64,000 nucleotides of DNA, from the NCBI RefSeq assembly GCF_041287255.1, contig NZ_JBGGTX010000004.1, positions 1 to 64,000 on the forward strand. Direction: 5' to 3'. Below are positions 37,267 through 46,881 of this stretch, piece after piece. Made by a program: the position numbers and the translations under genes. The notes beneath the pieces were generated by a model. It had not been told where the DNA came from, did not search any database, and saw nothing but the letters and a program-made list of their open reading frames with translations. The stretch comes from Tamlana flava (lineage in GTDB: Bacteria; Bacteroidota; Bacteroidia; Flavobacteriales; Flavobacteriaceae). Within the stretch, counting starts at the first letter, position 1, and each line of letters starts with the position of its first letter.

Positions 37267-39768
37267 TTACTGCTTTATAACTAAATTATCGGTAACACCA
37301 TCATGAGTGAAGGCTTTAATTAAATACGACCCCGAACTCAGCTGGCTTAAATCTATAGAATGGATATTGTGGCCCTCTATGTTTAAAATCAACACGCCCA
37401 TGAGGTTATAAATTTCAACCTTGCCTATTTCTGGATTAGAGTATAGGTGTAATTGGTCTTTTACCGGATTCGGGTATAGTTTAATTTTGGTTTTCAAGAT
37501 CTCGTTCAGACCCAAGGCGTCGTATTCAATACTCATATAGTACAGGTTGGCCACACTGTCTTTAGTTATTTCGTAGCTGCCAGTAGCTAATGGTACTGAA
37601 AGTACCCCTCCTGTAATACTATAACTTATTCCGTTTATTTTAATAGCACCAGAATAGCCCTCATTAAACACAAGCGTTAAATTAGATGCGTCGGTAGTTG
37701 TAAATGTGATACTGGTACTCGATTCGATTTTTAAACATTGGGTTAATGTAAGTCCATTATATAGTACCGTACCTTTGGAGTCTGAAAGATTACCAGAAAT
37801 GGAATAAAACGTACTGCTCAGTCCAGATTCTGTAAAATTATGGATTTCGTCCCCAGTACCCGTTCCGCCTTCAGAGGGAGTTGCTGAATCTATATTGGAC
37901 TCTAAAGAGCTATCAGCAACCACCCAGTAATAATAGGTTGTTCCATTGGTTACTGTATTGTCCAAATAGTTTAATGTGTTTGGATCACCAATGTCTGCCA
38001 GTTTGGTTCTTCCTGCAGGATCGGCATCTATATCTCTAAATACTTCATAAGAAGCAGCACCGTAATTAGTGACCGTCCAATTTAAGTTGACTAAGGCATC
38101 TCCTGCATTGGCCGTTAATACAAGAGCTGGCTCTGGGCCAACATCGCCTTGCACACAGACCAAACTTGTATTATAGTTTGTTAAAGCACTTTTTAGGGCT
38201 GTGTCCACGGCATAAGATGTGTCATCGGTGGCATTATTAAAGGTCCAATTGAAATCACCACCGTGCATTCGTCCAGCATATTGCATCACTTTGGATTTTG
38301 CCTCTTCTGGTGAGTCTGGCGTGTAGGCATACATGATAGATGGTTTGGTATCAAAATTGTCGTGAATATTTCCTCCGTAAGCCGATGTGACGTTGGCAGG
38401 AACGGTTTCATTCCTGGTTGAAACAACATAAGCATCAAAATCTACTGTGGAATTTGGAAAACCAGCATCACCATAAGGCACAAATCGTCTAGCGCCTTCC
38501 ATATAATTGTTGAAAGCCTTTATGGTTCCACCATCTTCACTGGAAAAGGTGGGCATATTTGAATAATCATTTGTTCCCGTGTTTTCATCATAAACGTCGG
38601 AGCCTTGCATGGAGGTTAACATAGGGTATTTGCAATTTCTAAAATAATTGGCCTCGACAAATAAGGAAGAACCGTTTGTAGAACCTGCACCATATTTTGA
38701 ATTTCCGTCATAATAATTATTATAAATATGGGCGGAATAAAAGCGAACTCGAGGATGTCGTGAATCTGAATGGTCGTACCAGTTATGGTGGTATGTAATG
38801 TATAGGTCATCATTAGGGTCTTCGCTTAAGCCCAAAAGGTTTGACTTTCCAGAATCCCAAAAGTGGTTATACGAAAATGTAACATAAGTTGATCGTTTGC
38901 AATCAAGTGCGCCATCACCCTTGGCCTGGTCGGCATCGCCACCGGCGTCACCATAAAAGAAATCTACGTTATGCACCCAAATGTAATCGTTGTTTTGTTG
39001 AAGCCCAATATTATCACCCTCATCGCTATTGCAATTCATTGAGCCTAGGTTTCTGATTTCTATATTGGTTGCATTTTTCACACGAATGCCCCATCCATCT
39101 GCTACGGCATCATCACCGACGCCTTCAAAGGTAATATGGCTTGAAGCGTTATTCTTATTTTCAATGACGATGTCCCCATTCAAAAGATAGGAAGGGTCTG
39201 TAATTTGACCAACTAAGCGAATTATAAGTGGTCTTGTGTCGTTACCTTTTTTAAATCCATCCAATATGGTTTGTAATCCAATGCATGGATTGGCATTTGC
39301 CCCTGTAACATTTAACTCAATGGTATTTTTGCTATTTTCAGTGATGTATAGAATAACAGCATCGCTTTGTGGTGTGCCATCTAAATTATATGCACCCGGA
39401 ATTCTTCCGTTGGAAAAAGCAAAACCTGTGCGGTCATGAGCTTCAAGCGCAATGGTTTCGGTGGTTGTCAAAGACCCTTCAACACCTGACATTACGGCTG
39501 CTACACTTATTGTGTAAGTACCAGCTTTTAGCCCTAAAATATCGGCTCTAAAATAACCATCGTAGCATCTGATAAGTTGGTCGTCTATTTTTTGGTTAGA
39601 AATGCCTTCACCGGAATAGTAGACATTATAACTGTCTGCTCCAACAACGGGAGCCCATTTAAGGAAGGCAGACTCTAACCAACCACCAGATTCCATTATA
39701 GTAACATTTTGGGCTGCTGCATGAAAGGTAACCCAAAGAAAAGCCGAGTAAAAGAATAAATTTTTCAA
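37267..39768 (-). CDS. T9SS-secreted PL1 pectate lyase (multidomain)
   Basis: Start chosen at TTG 39768: it gives MKNLFFYSAFLWVTFHAAAQ, a textbook signal peptide, and a start at TTG 39810 would lie inside the -7/operator region. No in-frame ATG exists near either site. The 833-aa product has a fibronectin-III-like domain (about 20-100), a PL1 lyase domain (about 105-500; the VHNVDFFYGDAGGDAD region with calcium-binding acidic residues, and HHNWYDHSDSRHPR with the catalytic arginine), a second fibronectin-III domain (about 530-620), a beta-sandwich (about 640-755) and a type A T9SS domain (last 70 residues, LYPNPVKDQL). Role: extracellular pectate lyase exported by the type IX system. Confidence 0.9.
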   Translation of the reverse strand: MKNLFFYSAFLWVTFHAAAQNVTIMESGGWLESAFLKWAPVVGADSYNVYYSGEGISNQKIDDQLIRCYDGYFRADILGLKAGTYTISVAAVMSGVEGSLTTTETIALEAHDRTGFAFSNGRIPGAYNLDGTPQSDAVILYITENSKNTIELNVTGANANPCIGLQTILDGFKKGNDTRPLIIRLVGQITDPSYLLNGDIVIENKNNASSHITFEGVGDDAVADGWGIRVKNATNIEIRNLGSMNCNSDEGDNIGLQQNNDYIWVHNVDFFYGDAGGDADQAKGDGALDCKRSTYVTFSYNHFWDSGKSNLLGLSEDPNDDLYITYHHNWYDHSDSRHPRVRFYSAHIYNNYYDGNSKYGAGSTNGSSLFVEANYFRNCKYPMLTSMQGSDVYDENTGTNDYSNMPTFSSEDGGTIKAFNNYMEGARRFVPYGDAGFPNSTVDFDAYVVSTRNETVPANVTSAYGGNIHDNFDTKPSIMYAYTPDSPEEAKSKVMQYAGRMHGGDFNWTFNNATDDTSYAVDTALKSALTNYNTSLVCVQGDVGPEPALVLTANAGDALVNLNWTVTNYGAASYEVFRDIDADPAGRTKLADIGDPNTLNYLDNTVTNGTTYYYWVVADSSLESNIDSATPSEGGTGTGDEIHNFTESGLSSTFYSISGNLSDSKGTVLYNGLTLTQCLKIESSTSITFTTTDASNLTLVFNEGYSGAIKINGISYSITGGVLSVPLATGSYEITKDSVANLYYMSIEYDALGLNEILKTKIKLYPNPVKDQLHLYSNPEIGKVEIYNLMGVLILNIEGHNIHSIDLSQLSSGSYLIKAFTHDGVTDNLVIKQ

Positions 39769-39793
39769 TATATTGTCTTTCGCATAATTTAGA

Positions 39794-39838
39794 TGTAATC
39801 GATTGTCCAAATGTAATTATTTTATGAACATGAACTAA
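39794..39838 (-). promoter_or_regulatory. PL1 promoter with LacI-type operator
   Basis: On the minus strand TTAG (39835-39838), 19 bases and TACATTTG (39808-39815, a full match to TAnnTTTG) abut GACAATCGATTACA (39794-39807). This places the transcription start inside the operator and supports the TTG start at 39768. Confidence 0.78.
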
Positions 39839-40152
39839 TAAAGCGATGAAGTAAATAAAAAAAGAAATGTTTTAATCTTATGATATATGGATTTAGGGTA
39901 TTAATATGGTTTTACCAAAAATGAAATGATCTTAAGTATTGTGTTCGGATTATATTTCCCTTAGCAAGAAAATTAATGTTGAATTTTGATTTCTTCAATG
40001 TATTCTTAAAAAAATGTTTTTCAGAGTTTTTAGTATTATAAAAAAAGTCTGATAACAAGTGTTTACAAGGGTTGAACGATAAGCTTTTATTAGGAATGCA
40101 CTTTCAAATGGAATAATAAGCCGTGATATTTATTAATATTAAGATCAAATAA

Positions 40153-40197
40153 TTTGGAAATTAATAGTTTTCTAATATATTTGTGTAATCGATTGCA
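40153..40197 (+). promoter_or_regulatory. CE8 promoter with LacI-type operator
   Basis: This is the clearest example: TTTG (40153-40156), exactly 19 bases, TATATTTG (40176-40183), then TGTAATCGATTGCA (40184-40197) with no gap. Both promoter boxes match the Bacteroidota consensus fully. Confidence 0.85.
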
Positions 40198-40391
40198 ATT
40201 TTCCTGTAGAATTAATAAGTTATTATCTTCTTTGCTTAATATAAAATGATTTTTTAATTTATTACGTTCTTTATCGGTTTCTTAAGATCGAAATGCCCAA
40301 AATTTCTTAAGACCTATTTAATAACATTATTTTTCAATCAATGATTTGATTAATAGTATACAACTAAACATTAACTAAATTAACTTTAAAA

Positions 40392-43300
40392 ATGAAAAAA
40401 CTTTCCTTATTGTTATTAATCCCCCTGTTTTTTTCCAGTTTGGCAGTGCAGGGACAAACAATTACAACCTATTATTTTGGTGAAATGGTTGATGGTGCTG
40501 AAAGAGAAATCGCTTTTGCGCATGTTGAAGCAGGTCAATTTTCGCCACTCTCTTCTGGTGAAAGTCCAGATGGAAAATTAAGAACCTCCACGGAAACAAC
40601 GAAATACCACAGTCAAAATTATGGTATCGTTTTTCAAGACGGCAATGTTTTAGAAGTAGATGTCGAGGGGAATTCAACGGTACGGTTTTACGGTTCCGTA
40701 TATAGTGCAGGAACCATGAGTGGAGGGACGTCTTCAGGTGGTAGTGAATTGGGTATGCTTGATGTTAAAACTACTGAAGACCAAACAGGTTTTTATGAGT
40801 TTAGCTATGTAGGCGGACCAATAACTTTATATTTTACGTTTAGTGGTAATGCCGCATATACGCCAAAAATGGAGGTTATTTATCCATATACAACCTATTA
40901 TTTTGGTGAAACGGTTGGTGGTATTGATAGGGAAATAGCTTTTGCACATGATGAAGCTGGTCAATTTTCACCTCTTTCTTCTGGTACCAGTCCGGATGGA
41001 AAATTACGAACCTCACTGGAAACAACGCTTTATCATAGCCAAAATTATGGTATCGTTTTTAAAGAGGGCAATATCTTAGAGGTAGACGTTGAAGGTGTTC
41101 AAAGTACGGTTCGTTTTTATGGTTCGGTATATAGTTCTGGAACCATGAGTGGAGGAACGACTTCTGGAGGAAGTGAATTAGGTGCGATGGATGTAAAAAC
41201 TACTGAAGACCAAACAGGTTTTTATGAATTTACCTATACTGGTGGTCCAACTACCTTATATTTTACATTTAATGGTTCCAATGCTTATACGCCGGCCATT
41301 ACGGTTACTAATCTTGACGCGCAACTTATTAAAACAGATGTTTGGGACTTTGGGGCACAACAATTTGACCCTGTGCTTTACAACAACATGCTCACTGAAG
41401 ATAAAATAAATGCCTGGTATCCAGGTATTGCTCCAGGTACTGCTGGTATTAATACACCAACCACTTTTACTGAAGGTATCTTAACTTGGAACAGTTCAAG
41501 TAGTACAAGTGACCGTTTAAGGACATTAAACACTAACCTTACTCGTTGGGACCAAAATCTTGGTACTTCTAATCCTGATTATACTGGTAGAATTTATAGT
41601 AATAGTCGTTCGGACAGTAGGTCTTTCACATTCGCTTCTTTAGGTGAAGATGATGAAGTGACAGTGGCGATGGTAAGTCAAGATGCGGCTGTTGATAATA
41701 TACAGTTTCAATATGTGTCGGACCCTTCGGTTCAAGATGACGTCATCTCTGTAGGTACAGAATTAACTGAGGTTACATTTGTAGCAAAGGCTGCCGGAGA
41801 ATATAGACTATTTTCTTCAAATGATAAAATGAGTGTTTATAGAATACTTCGAAAAGATGCTGCCTATGTAACTTTATCTGGTAATGTTGATGAATCGAAT
41901 GCATCCGGTATTCCTGCGGGATATGCGATTAACTTTACCAACGAGTCGGGCAAAACATTTTCTGCAGTGGTAAACAACGGGACTTATAGTATAGATTTGC
42001 CTATTGAATACACTTACAAACTTAGTTTGGAGGGGGCCAATGGATATCTCATTTCCAATGGAACTAGTTTAACTGTAAACCAGGAAACCACCAATTATGA
42101 CATTCAAGTTTTACTGGTTACTCTATATAGTGTAACGGGTAATATTACTGGCTTACCAGATTTAAGCAATCTTGCCTTAACCTATACACCAGATCCCGCA
42201 TCTAATAAGATTTATAAACCTATTGTCACCATAGATGCCGGAACATCAACTTACAGTGTTGATCTTGAGGCTGATGTAGAATATACTATTACTGCAGAGG
42301 GAGTTAATGATTATGAGATTTTGGCAAATACCATAACTATTTCTGGAACTCAAACTGCCGATATAGATTTTACGCCTAAACCTTTATATAGTGTTTCTAT
42401 TAATGCACCGGATCTGGATGCCACGCAATTAAGCTTACTAAATTTAACATTCGAAAATTTAAATGAAGAAGGTTATTCATATAGCTTTACAGATGTGACA
42501 AATATTGCATTACGAGATGGTGTCTATAAAGTAATCTATGATGGTGGATTGGATGAATATCCAATAGAAATGGCATTAACTTCAAATTTAACAGTATCAG
42601 GAAGTGATACAACAAAAGACTTAACATTTAGCCCAGTAACCGAATGGGTATTTCAGGATAGGGATATTAGACCAGCTACTGCTTATAAAGGTCTTATCTT
42701 TACAGGGAGCGTTAATGTTAGAGGCTCTAATGGTGATTTGAATGCTGGTGCTGGAGCTACCATTGCTATTCCTGTGCATGTTGGAGATAAAGTTATTCTT
42801 AAAGATTATTATGCTTCAAACTATACTATTGAAGGTGGGGCAACCATTGCAAATACTTCAAATAGTACAAGTGTAAATGTTATAGGGGAGTATGTTTATC
42901 CAGGTGCCACAGATGGGTATGTTAATGTTGCTATTGGAGGAAATACATATTTCTTATCAATAAAAGTTGTACCAATTACCCCTTACAGACCTGTTATTAC
43001 GGTAGGTACAGATAAAGATTACCCTACCATAAATGAAGCTTTAGACGAAATAGCTACAATGGATCGCCCTAATAATGAGCGCGTAACTGTAATGATTGAC
43101 CCAGGTAATTATGAAGAAATGCTTGTAATAAGCAGCCCTAATGTAACTTTAAAAAATGCGGGAATCATACCAAGTATAGGTTTGTTGAATAAAGGCGTTG
43201 ATATTGAAGATGGGGCGGTAAGAATTACTTCTTATTATGCTCAAAAGTATGATTTCTTTAGCCAAGGACCAGATAATAAATGGAGTGCCGAAGCATTAGC

Positions 43301-45134
43301 GGTTAATACGGCTAATGGCTATACCACGTATTCAAATAGAGAAGGTACTGGTGGAGGTAGTTCTTACTGGAATGCTACGGTTGTAGTTGAATCAACAGGG
43401 CTTACTGTTGAAGATATTATTCTTGAAAACTCATTCAACCAATACATTTCTCAAAAGGAATCTGAAGATACCGTTTTAGCAAAAGAACCAGGAGCAGTTC
43501 CTGAAAGACCAAAGGATTATGGTAATACAGCAGTACAAGATAGAGGAGCAGGTTATGTTACTCAAGCAGCGGCCATAGGAATTGCTTCAAGTGCAGATAA
43601 AGTCATATTAAATAACTGTCGAGTTATTGGTCGTCAAGATTCTTTCTACGGTGCTGCTCCTGCTAGAGTTGTAGTTTATAAAGGTGCGATGATGGGAGCC
43701 GTTGATTATATTTATGGTGCCATGAATGCGGTATTCTATAAAACAGACTTTGTATTAAATACTAGCGATACAAGTAGCGACGAAGCTTACATAACAGCTG
43801 CCCAACAAAGTACTGGTCAAAGAGGCTACTTAATGTACGAATGTCATGTAAAATCACCTATTCCAGGTGTTGAAACGGCTTCTGCTAATTGGGGCAAGCC
43901 CGGTTATTTTGGACGTCCTTGGAGTGCGGTATCAAGTGAAGTCGTATTTTATAATACAACCATTGATAAATCAGCTTATCCGGGTCGTGAAGGGGAATCC
44001 TTAATCAACCCTGTTGGGTGGACTAGTTCATTAGGTGGTGAATCCCCAGGAATGTATGAATATGGAACTATGGAAGAATCGGGTGAAGATAACTCGGCTA
44101 ATCGTGCAGGATGGTCAACAGTATTGACATCACCGACCCTAACAGATGGAACAGAGATAAGTACCTTTAATTTCACAAAAGGCAATGACGGTTGGGATCC
44201 AATTCCGCAACTTGATGCTGAAGAAGATTCCGACTATGATGGTGTGGTTGATACCGATGATAACTGTAATGATACCTTTAATCCTGATCAGGCGGATTTT
44301 GATAATGATGGTATTGGTGATACTTGTGATGATAGTGATGGAGATGGTTTTCTTGATAGTGAGGATGATTGTCCTAATTCTCCAGAAGGTGCCACAGTAA
44401 ATGTTTTTGGATGTGAAGTATTTGAACTTCCGAATAACAACTTCAGCATAACAGCACATTCCGTGAGTTGTCAGGGACAAAATGATGGATGGATTAATAT
44501 TACTTCCGAAAATACAGATTATACGTTTAACGTATCTGTGAACGGAGGAGCGGCATCTGCCTTTTCATCATCTACTACTATTGAAGGGTTAAGTGCTGGA
44601 AGTTATGAAGTTTGTATAACCATTGATGGTAGAGATAATTATGAGCAATGTTTTAACGTGACTGTCGAGGGGCCAACTAATTTCGAAGTGTCGTCTAAAG
44701 TAGGCCGGGCAGGAAATAAAGTTACGATATCATTATCTGGTGCTGATAGTTATAACATTAACCATAATGGTCAGGTAATAACAACAAGCCAATCATCAAT
44801 TGTTATTGATTTGGTTTCAGGTCAGAACAATTTGGAGATTTCTACAGACTCCGCTTGTCAAGGTAAGTATTCAGAAAGCATATTTTTATCTGAAGAAGTG
44901 CTAGTTTATCCTAACCCAACTGCAGGTAACCTTCAGGTCTATGTTAACGGTAAGGATTCAAGGGTTGAGGTTTCGGTGTTTGATATCCAAGGTAGGCAGT
45001 ATATGGTCTCAAGTAAAGATCTATCCTCAACCAGAACTTTAGACCTTGATTTGTCAAATTTAGGAGATGGTTTGTATTACCTTCAACTAAATGGAGATAC
45101 TGTTAGAAAATCAATTAAAATCGTTAAAAAATAA
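40392..45134 (+). CDS. Giant T9SS-secreted CE8 pectin methylesterase
   Basis: A 1580-aa protein with a signal peptide (1-22, ending VQGQ). Residues 25-166 and 167-308 are two nearly identical beta-sandwich modules. About 315-490 is a third, different module (WDFGAQQFDP). About 490-740 are repeated carboxypeptidase-regulatory-like segments, and about 745-865 a module starting EWVFQDRDIRP. The CE8 domain (about 868-1265) has Gln1058, Asp1083 (GRQDSFYG), Asp1105 (VDYIYG) and Arg1175 (GRPWS), so all catalytic positions are kept, although the motifs deviate from QDTLY and DFIFG. Calcium-binding thrombospondin type 3 repeats lie near 1272-1335 and a type A T9SS domain near 1503-1580. Role: extracellular demethylation of pectin. 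Confidence 0.93.
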   Translation: MKKLSLLLLIPLFFSSLAVQGQTITTYYFGEMVDGAEREIAFAHVEAGQFSPLSSGESPDGKLRTSTETTKYHSQNYGIVFQDGNVLEVDVEGNSTVRFYGSVYSAGTMSGGTSSGGSELGMLDVKTTEDQTGFYEFSYVGGPITLYFTFSGNAAYTPKMEVIYPYTTYYFGETVGGIDREIAFAHDEAGQFSPLSSGTSPDGKLRTSLETTLYHSQNYGIVFKEGNILEVDVEGVQSTVRFYGSVYSSGTMSGGTTSGGSELGAMDVKTTEDQTGFYEFTYTGGPTTLYFTFNGSNAYTPAITVTNLDAQLIKTDVWDFGAQQFDPVLYNNMLTEDKINAWYPGIAPGTAGINTPTTFTEGILTWNSSSSTSDRLRTLNTNLTRWDQNLGTSNPDYTGRIYSNSRSDSRSFTFASLGEDDEVTVAMVSQDAAVDNIQFQYVSDPSVQDDVISVGTELTEVTFVAKAAGEYRLFSSNDKMSVYRILRKDAAYVTLSGNVDESNASGIPAGYAINFTNESGKTFSAVVNNGTYSIDLPIEYTYKLSLEGANGYLISNGTSLTVNQETTNYDIQVLLVTLYSVTGNITGLPDLSNLALTYTPDPASNKIYKPIVTIDAGTSTYSVDLEADVEYTITAEGVNDYEILANTITISGTQTADIDFTPKPLYSVSINAPDLDATQLSLLNLTFENLNEEGYSYSFTDVTNIALRDGVYKVIYDGGLDEYPIEMALTSNLTVSGSDTTKDLTFSPVTEWVFQDRDIRPATAYKGLIFTGSVNVRGSNGDLNAGAGATIAIPVHVGDKVILKDYYASNYTIEGGATIANTSNSTSVNVIGEYVYPGATDGYVNVAIGGNTYFLSIKVVPITPYRPVITVGTDKDYPTINEALDEIATMDRPNNERVTVMIDPGNYEEMLVISSPNVTLKNAGIIPSIGLLNKGVDIEDGAVRITSYYAQKYDFFSQGPDNKWSAEALAVNTANGYTTYSNREGTGGGSSYWNATVVVESTGLTVEDIILENSFNQYISQKESEDTVLAKEPGAVPERPKDYGNTAVQDRGAGYVTQAAAIGIASSADKVILNNCRVIGRQDSFYGAAPARVVVYKGAMMGAVDYIYGAMNAVFYKTDFVLNTSDTSSDEAYITAAQQSTGQRGYLMYECHVKSPIPGVETASANWGKPGYFGRPWSAVSSEVVFYNTTIDKSAYPGREGESLINPVGWTSSLGGESPGMYEYGTMEESGEDNSANRAGWSTVLTSPTLTDGTEISTFNFTKGNDGWDPIPQLDAEEDSDYDGVVDTDDNCNDTFNPDQADFDNDGIGDTCDDSDGDGFLDSEDDCPNSPEGATVNVFGCEVFELPNNNFSITAHSVSCQGQNDGWINITSENTDYTFNVSVNGGAASAFSSSTTIEGLSAGSYEVCITIDGRDNYEQCFNVTVEGPTNFEVSSKVGRAGNKVTISLSGADSYNINHNGQVITTSQSSIVIDLVSGQNNLEISTDSACQGKYSESIFLSEEVLVYPNPTAGNLQVYVNGKDSRVEVSVFDIQGRQYMVSSKDLSSTRTLDLDLSNLGDGLYYLQLNGDTVRKSIKIVKK
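40464..41315 (+). repeat. Tandem 426-bp coding repeat (duplicated beta-sandwich module)
   Basis: Two in-frame units, 40464-40889 and 40890-41315, encode 142-residue modules that are identical at about four of five residues by eye, both starting TTYYFGE. This points to a recent internal duplication in the CE8 gene. The module has no catalytic motif I recognise and is probably carbohydrate- or surface-binding. Confidence 0.9.
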
Positions 45135-45140
45135 TCAATT

Positions 45141-45893
45141 ATGAAAACCACAAAATATATATTAAAATTCAGAACGCTTTTGGTTTTTGTAACCAGTACA
45201 CTTGTTATATCTTGTTCGAGTGATGAAGTAACTAATGACACAAGTCCTTATGATGAATATGCAGGCCCTTTCTATAATACAACTCCAGGAACAGCTGTAT
45301 TAGGATTGCCTGTAAACAATCAAGAATGCGAAATAGGAGAAGTTGTGGACGATATGGCTACTGTGTCCTTTAGTTGGGAAACATCCGCTGATACTGAAAA
45401 ATATGATCTTATCATAACTAATATGACTACAGGAGAAGAAACAAAGAGACTTAACCTTAAGGTAACTACAAAAAATGTAAAACTGTTAAGAGGATATCCT
45501 TATACTTGGGTTGTTTCTTCTAAAAATTCGGGCGATGTGATCACTTCTTCCGAAACTTGGAAATTCTATGTGTCGGGAGATGGAGAAGCAAATGGCGTTC
45601 CTTTTCCTGCAACATTGTTAAGCCCAGCCTCTGGGGTAACCATAACTCCAGTAAAAGGTAATGTTACCCTCGAATGGGAAAGCTCTGATGCTGATGGTGA
45701 CGATGTTACTTATACCGTTTTTATTGATACAGTGGATGGTAACCAAGAAGTTCCTGAAAGTCATAAAGATATCACTGATAATAGTCTTGATGTTGCTGTC
45801 GAGTCGGGAACTATTTATTTCTGGCATATTGAGACAAGTGATGGAGTAAATACGTCAATTAGTGCTACTTATACCTTTAGAGTAGCTGATTAA
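45141..45893 (+). CDS. SusE-like lipoprotein with two Ig/fibronectin-type domains
   Basis: A 250-aa lipoprotein (lipobox VISC, Cys25). Two beta-sandwich domains, about residues 50-145 (VSFSWETSADTEKYDLIITN) and 152-250 (VTLEWESSDADGDDVTYTVFID), follow the fibronectin-III/SusE-type pattern. No catalytic motif was seen. It begins six bases after the CE8 stop, so it is co-transcribed with the methylesterase, and it is followed by a strong terminator. Inferred role: surface binding of pectin or anchoring partner of the esterase. It is not next to a susCD pair, which is unusual for a SusE-type protein. Confidence 0.75.
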   Translation: MKTTKYILKFRTLLVFVTSTLVISCSSDEVTNDTSPYDEYAGPFYNTTPGTAVLGLPVNNQECEIGEVVDDMATVSFSWETSADTEKYDLIITNMTTGEETKRLNLKVTTKNVKLLRGYPYTWVVSSKNSGDVITSSETWKFYVSGDGEANGVPFPATLLSPASGVTITPVKGNVTLEWESSDADGDDVTYTVFIDTVDGNQEVPESHKDITDNSLDVAVESGTIYFWHIETSDGVNTSISATYTFRVAD

Positions 45894-45910
45894 TAGCTAA
45901 TTATTTTTTA

Positions 45911-45948
45911 AAAACCACTATTTGATATATATCAAATAGTGGTTTTTT
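45911..45948 (+). terminator. Terminator after the CE8 operon
   Basis: An 18-bp perfect inverted repeat (AAAAACCACTATTTGATA / TATCAAATAGTGGTTTTT) with two central bases, followed by further T residues. It separates the CE8 operon from the small secreted protein gene. Confidence 0.93.
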
Positions 45949-45986
45949 TTTGTCGGTATCTTTGGGAAAATAAATAGTTAAAACAA

Positions 45987-46030
45987 TTTCATATAAAAAA
46001 AAAAATACATAAATTAGGCAATCGATTACA
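45987..46030 (+). promoter_or_regulatory. Promoter with LacI-type operator ahead of the small secreted protein
   Basis: TTTC (45987-45990), 19 bases and TAAATTAG (46010-46017) precede GGCAATCGATTACA (46017-46030), overlapping by one base. The leader to ATG 46066 is about 40 nt. Confidence 0.72.
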
Positions 46031-46065
46031 ATATTGTGGTCGAATTTAAACTAAAACTATTTTAT

Positions 46066-46851
46066 ATGATGAAAAAATTACTTTTAATTATTTTGCCTGT
46101 ACTGTTTTTTACAGTAACAATGCAAGCCCAAAAGACCTGGAATTTTTCAGATGAAGGCACTTGGCCATTGAATGATGGTATTGGATTAGACCCTGTTATC
46201 ATTGATAATTTAGCACTATACCCACACAGTTCAAATACTAATATGGGGCAAGTGGATGGAAGTAGTGTTGATTTTGGAGATGGTTTTGTGTCTACAAATC
46301 GCTTAAAAACAAACGGAAGCGGCGGAGCAGATCCAACTTCGGGTCAATATACGCCAACAGTACGTTATTTAAAATTTGCCGTTACTGGACCTTGTGATAT
46401 CACTGTTTGGGCCCGATCTGGAGGTTCAAGTGAGCGTACACTTTATGTTACTGACGGCTCAGGGGTTTTAGCATCGCAAACTGCTACAGATAGTAGTACC
46501 CCTTATATTGTTAGTAGTTCTTACCCAGGTGGCGCTGGTAATATTTATATATTTGGTTCTAATAATTTCAGTTTATATAAAATTGAGGTTAGTGCTAATG
46601 TTGGAACTACAACACTTAGTTTAAATAAATTTGCGGCCAATGTTAGTACTAATGTTAGAGCCGTAGGCAATAGAATATATGTTTCTGATGTTAAATTAGA
46701 CACTGAAATCAATATTTACAGCATGACAGGGGCCTTGGTAAAATCATTAAAAACTAGCAACGATACAGATTTTAGTTTTAAATCTGGGCTATATATTGCT
46801 ACGGTAAAAACAGCTGAAGGGCAAAAGTCTGTTAAATTGCTTACAAAATAA
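46066..46851 (+). CDS. Small T9SS-secreted beta-sandwich protein, non-catalytic
   Basis: Start set at the ATG-ATG pair 46066/46069, giving the signal peptide MMKKLLLIILPVLFFTVTMQAQ; an upstream in-frame GTG at 46036 lies only six bases after the operator and is unlikely. The 261-aa protein has one domain (about 23-185) starting TWNFSDEGTWPLND, like the WDFGAQQF module of the giant CE8 protein, and a C-terminal sorting domain (about 190-261, ending SVKLLTK). There is no catalytic motif. Transcribed as a single gene from its own LacI-controlled promoter to a terminator. Inferred role: secreted or surface-attached pectin-binding protein. I do not recognise a named family. Confidence 0.8.
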   Translation: MMKKLLLIILPVLFFTVTMQAQKTWNFSDEGTWPLNDGIGLDPVIIDNLALYPHSSNTNMGQVDGSSVDFGDGFVSTNRLKTNGSGGADPTSGQYTPTVRYLKFAVTGPCDITVWARSGGSSERTLYVTDGSGVLASQTATDSSTPYIVSSSYPGGAGNIYIFGSNNFSLYKIEVSANVGTTTLSLNKFAANVSTNVRAVGNRIYVSDVKLDTEINIYSMTGALVKSLKTSNDTDFSFKSGLYIATVKTAEGQKSVKLLTK

Positions 46852-46881
46852 AAGACTAATAATTTTTTAAGAAAAACATTT

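Larger units (their letters stand above)
39769..40391. other. Intergenic region between divergent PL1 and CE8 genes
   Basis: About 620 bp without a convincing gene. It holds two LacI-controlled promoters, listed separately. Downstream of the CE8 promoter is a long leader of about 195 nt with a repeated TTTCTTAAGA (near 40279 and 40303) and a small AT hairpin AATCAA TGAT TTGATT (40336-40351). No known riboswitch was recognised. Confidence 0.6.

Noticed and set aside
39769..39810. Upstream TTG start at 39810 for the PL1 gene
   Set aside because: It would place the start codon in the -7/operator segment, before the expected transcription start, and adds residues that spoil the signal peptide.
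40464..41315. Direct repeats that could suggest a CRISPR array or mobile element
   Set aside because: The units are 426 bp, in frame and encode duplicated protein modules; there are no short repeats with unique spacers and no transposase.
46036..46065. GTG start at 46036 for the small secreted protein
   Set aside because: It is six bases after the operator, leaving almost no leader; ATG 46066 gives a normal signal peptide.
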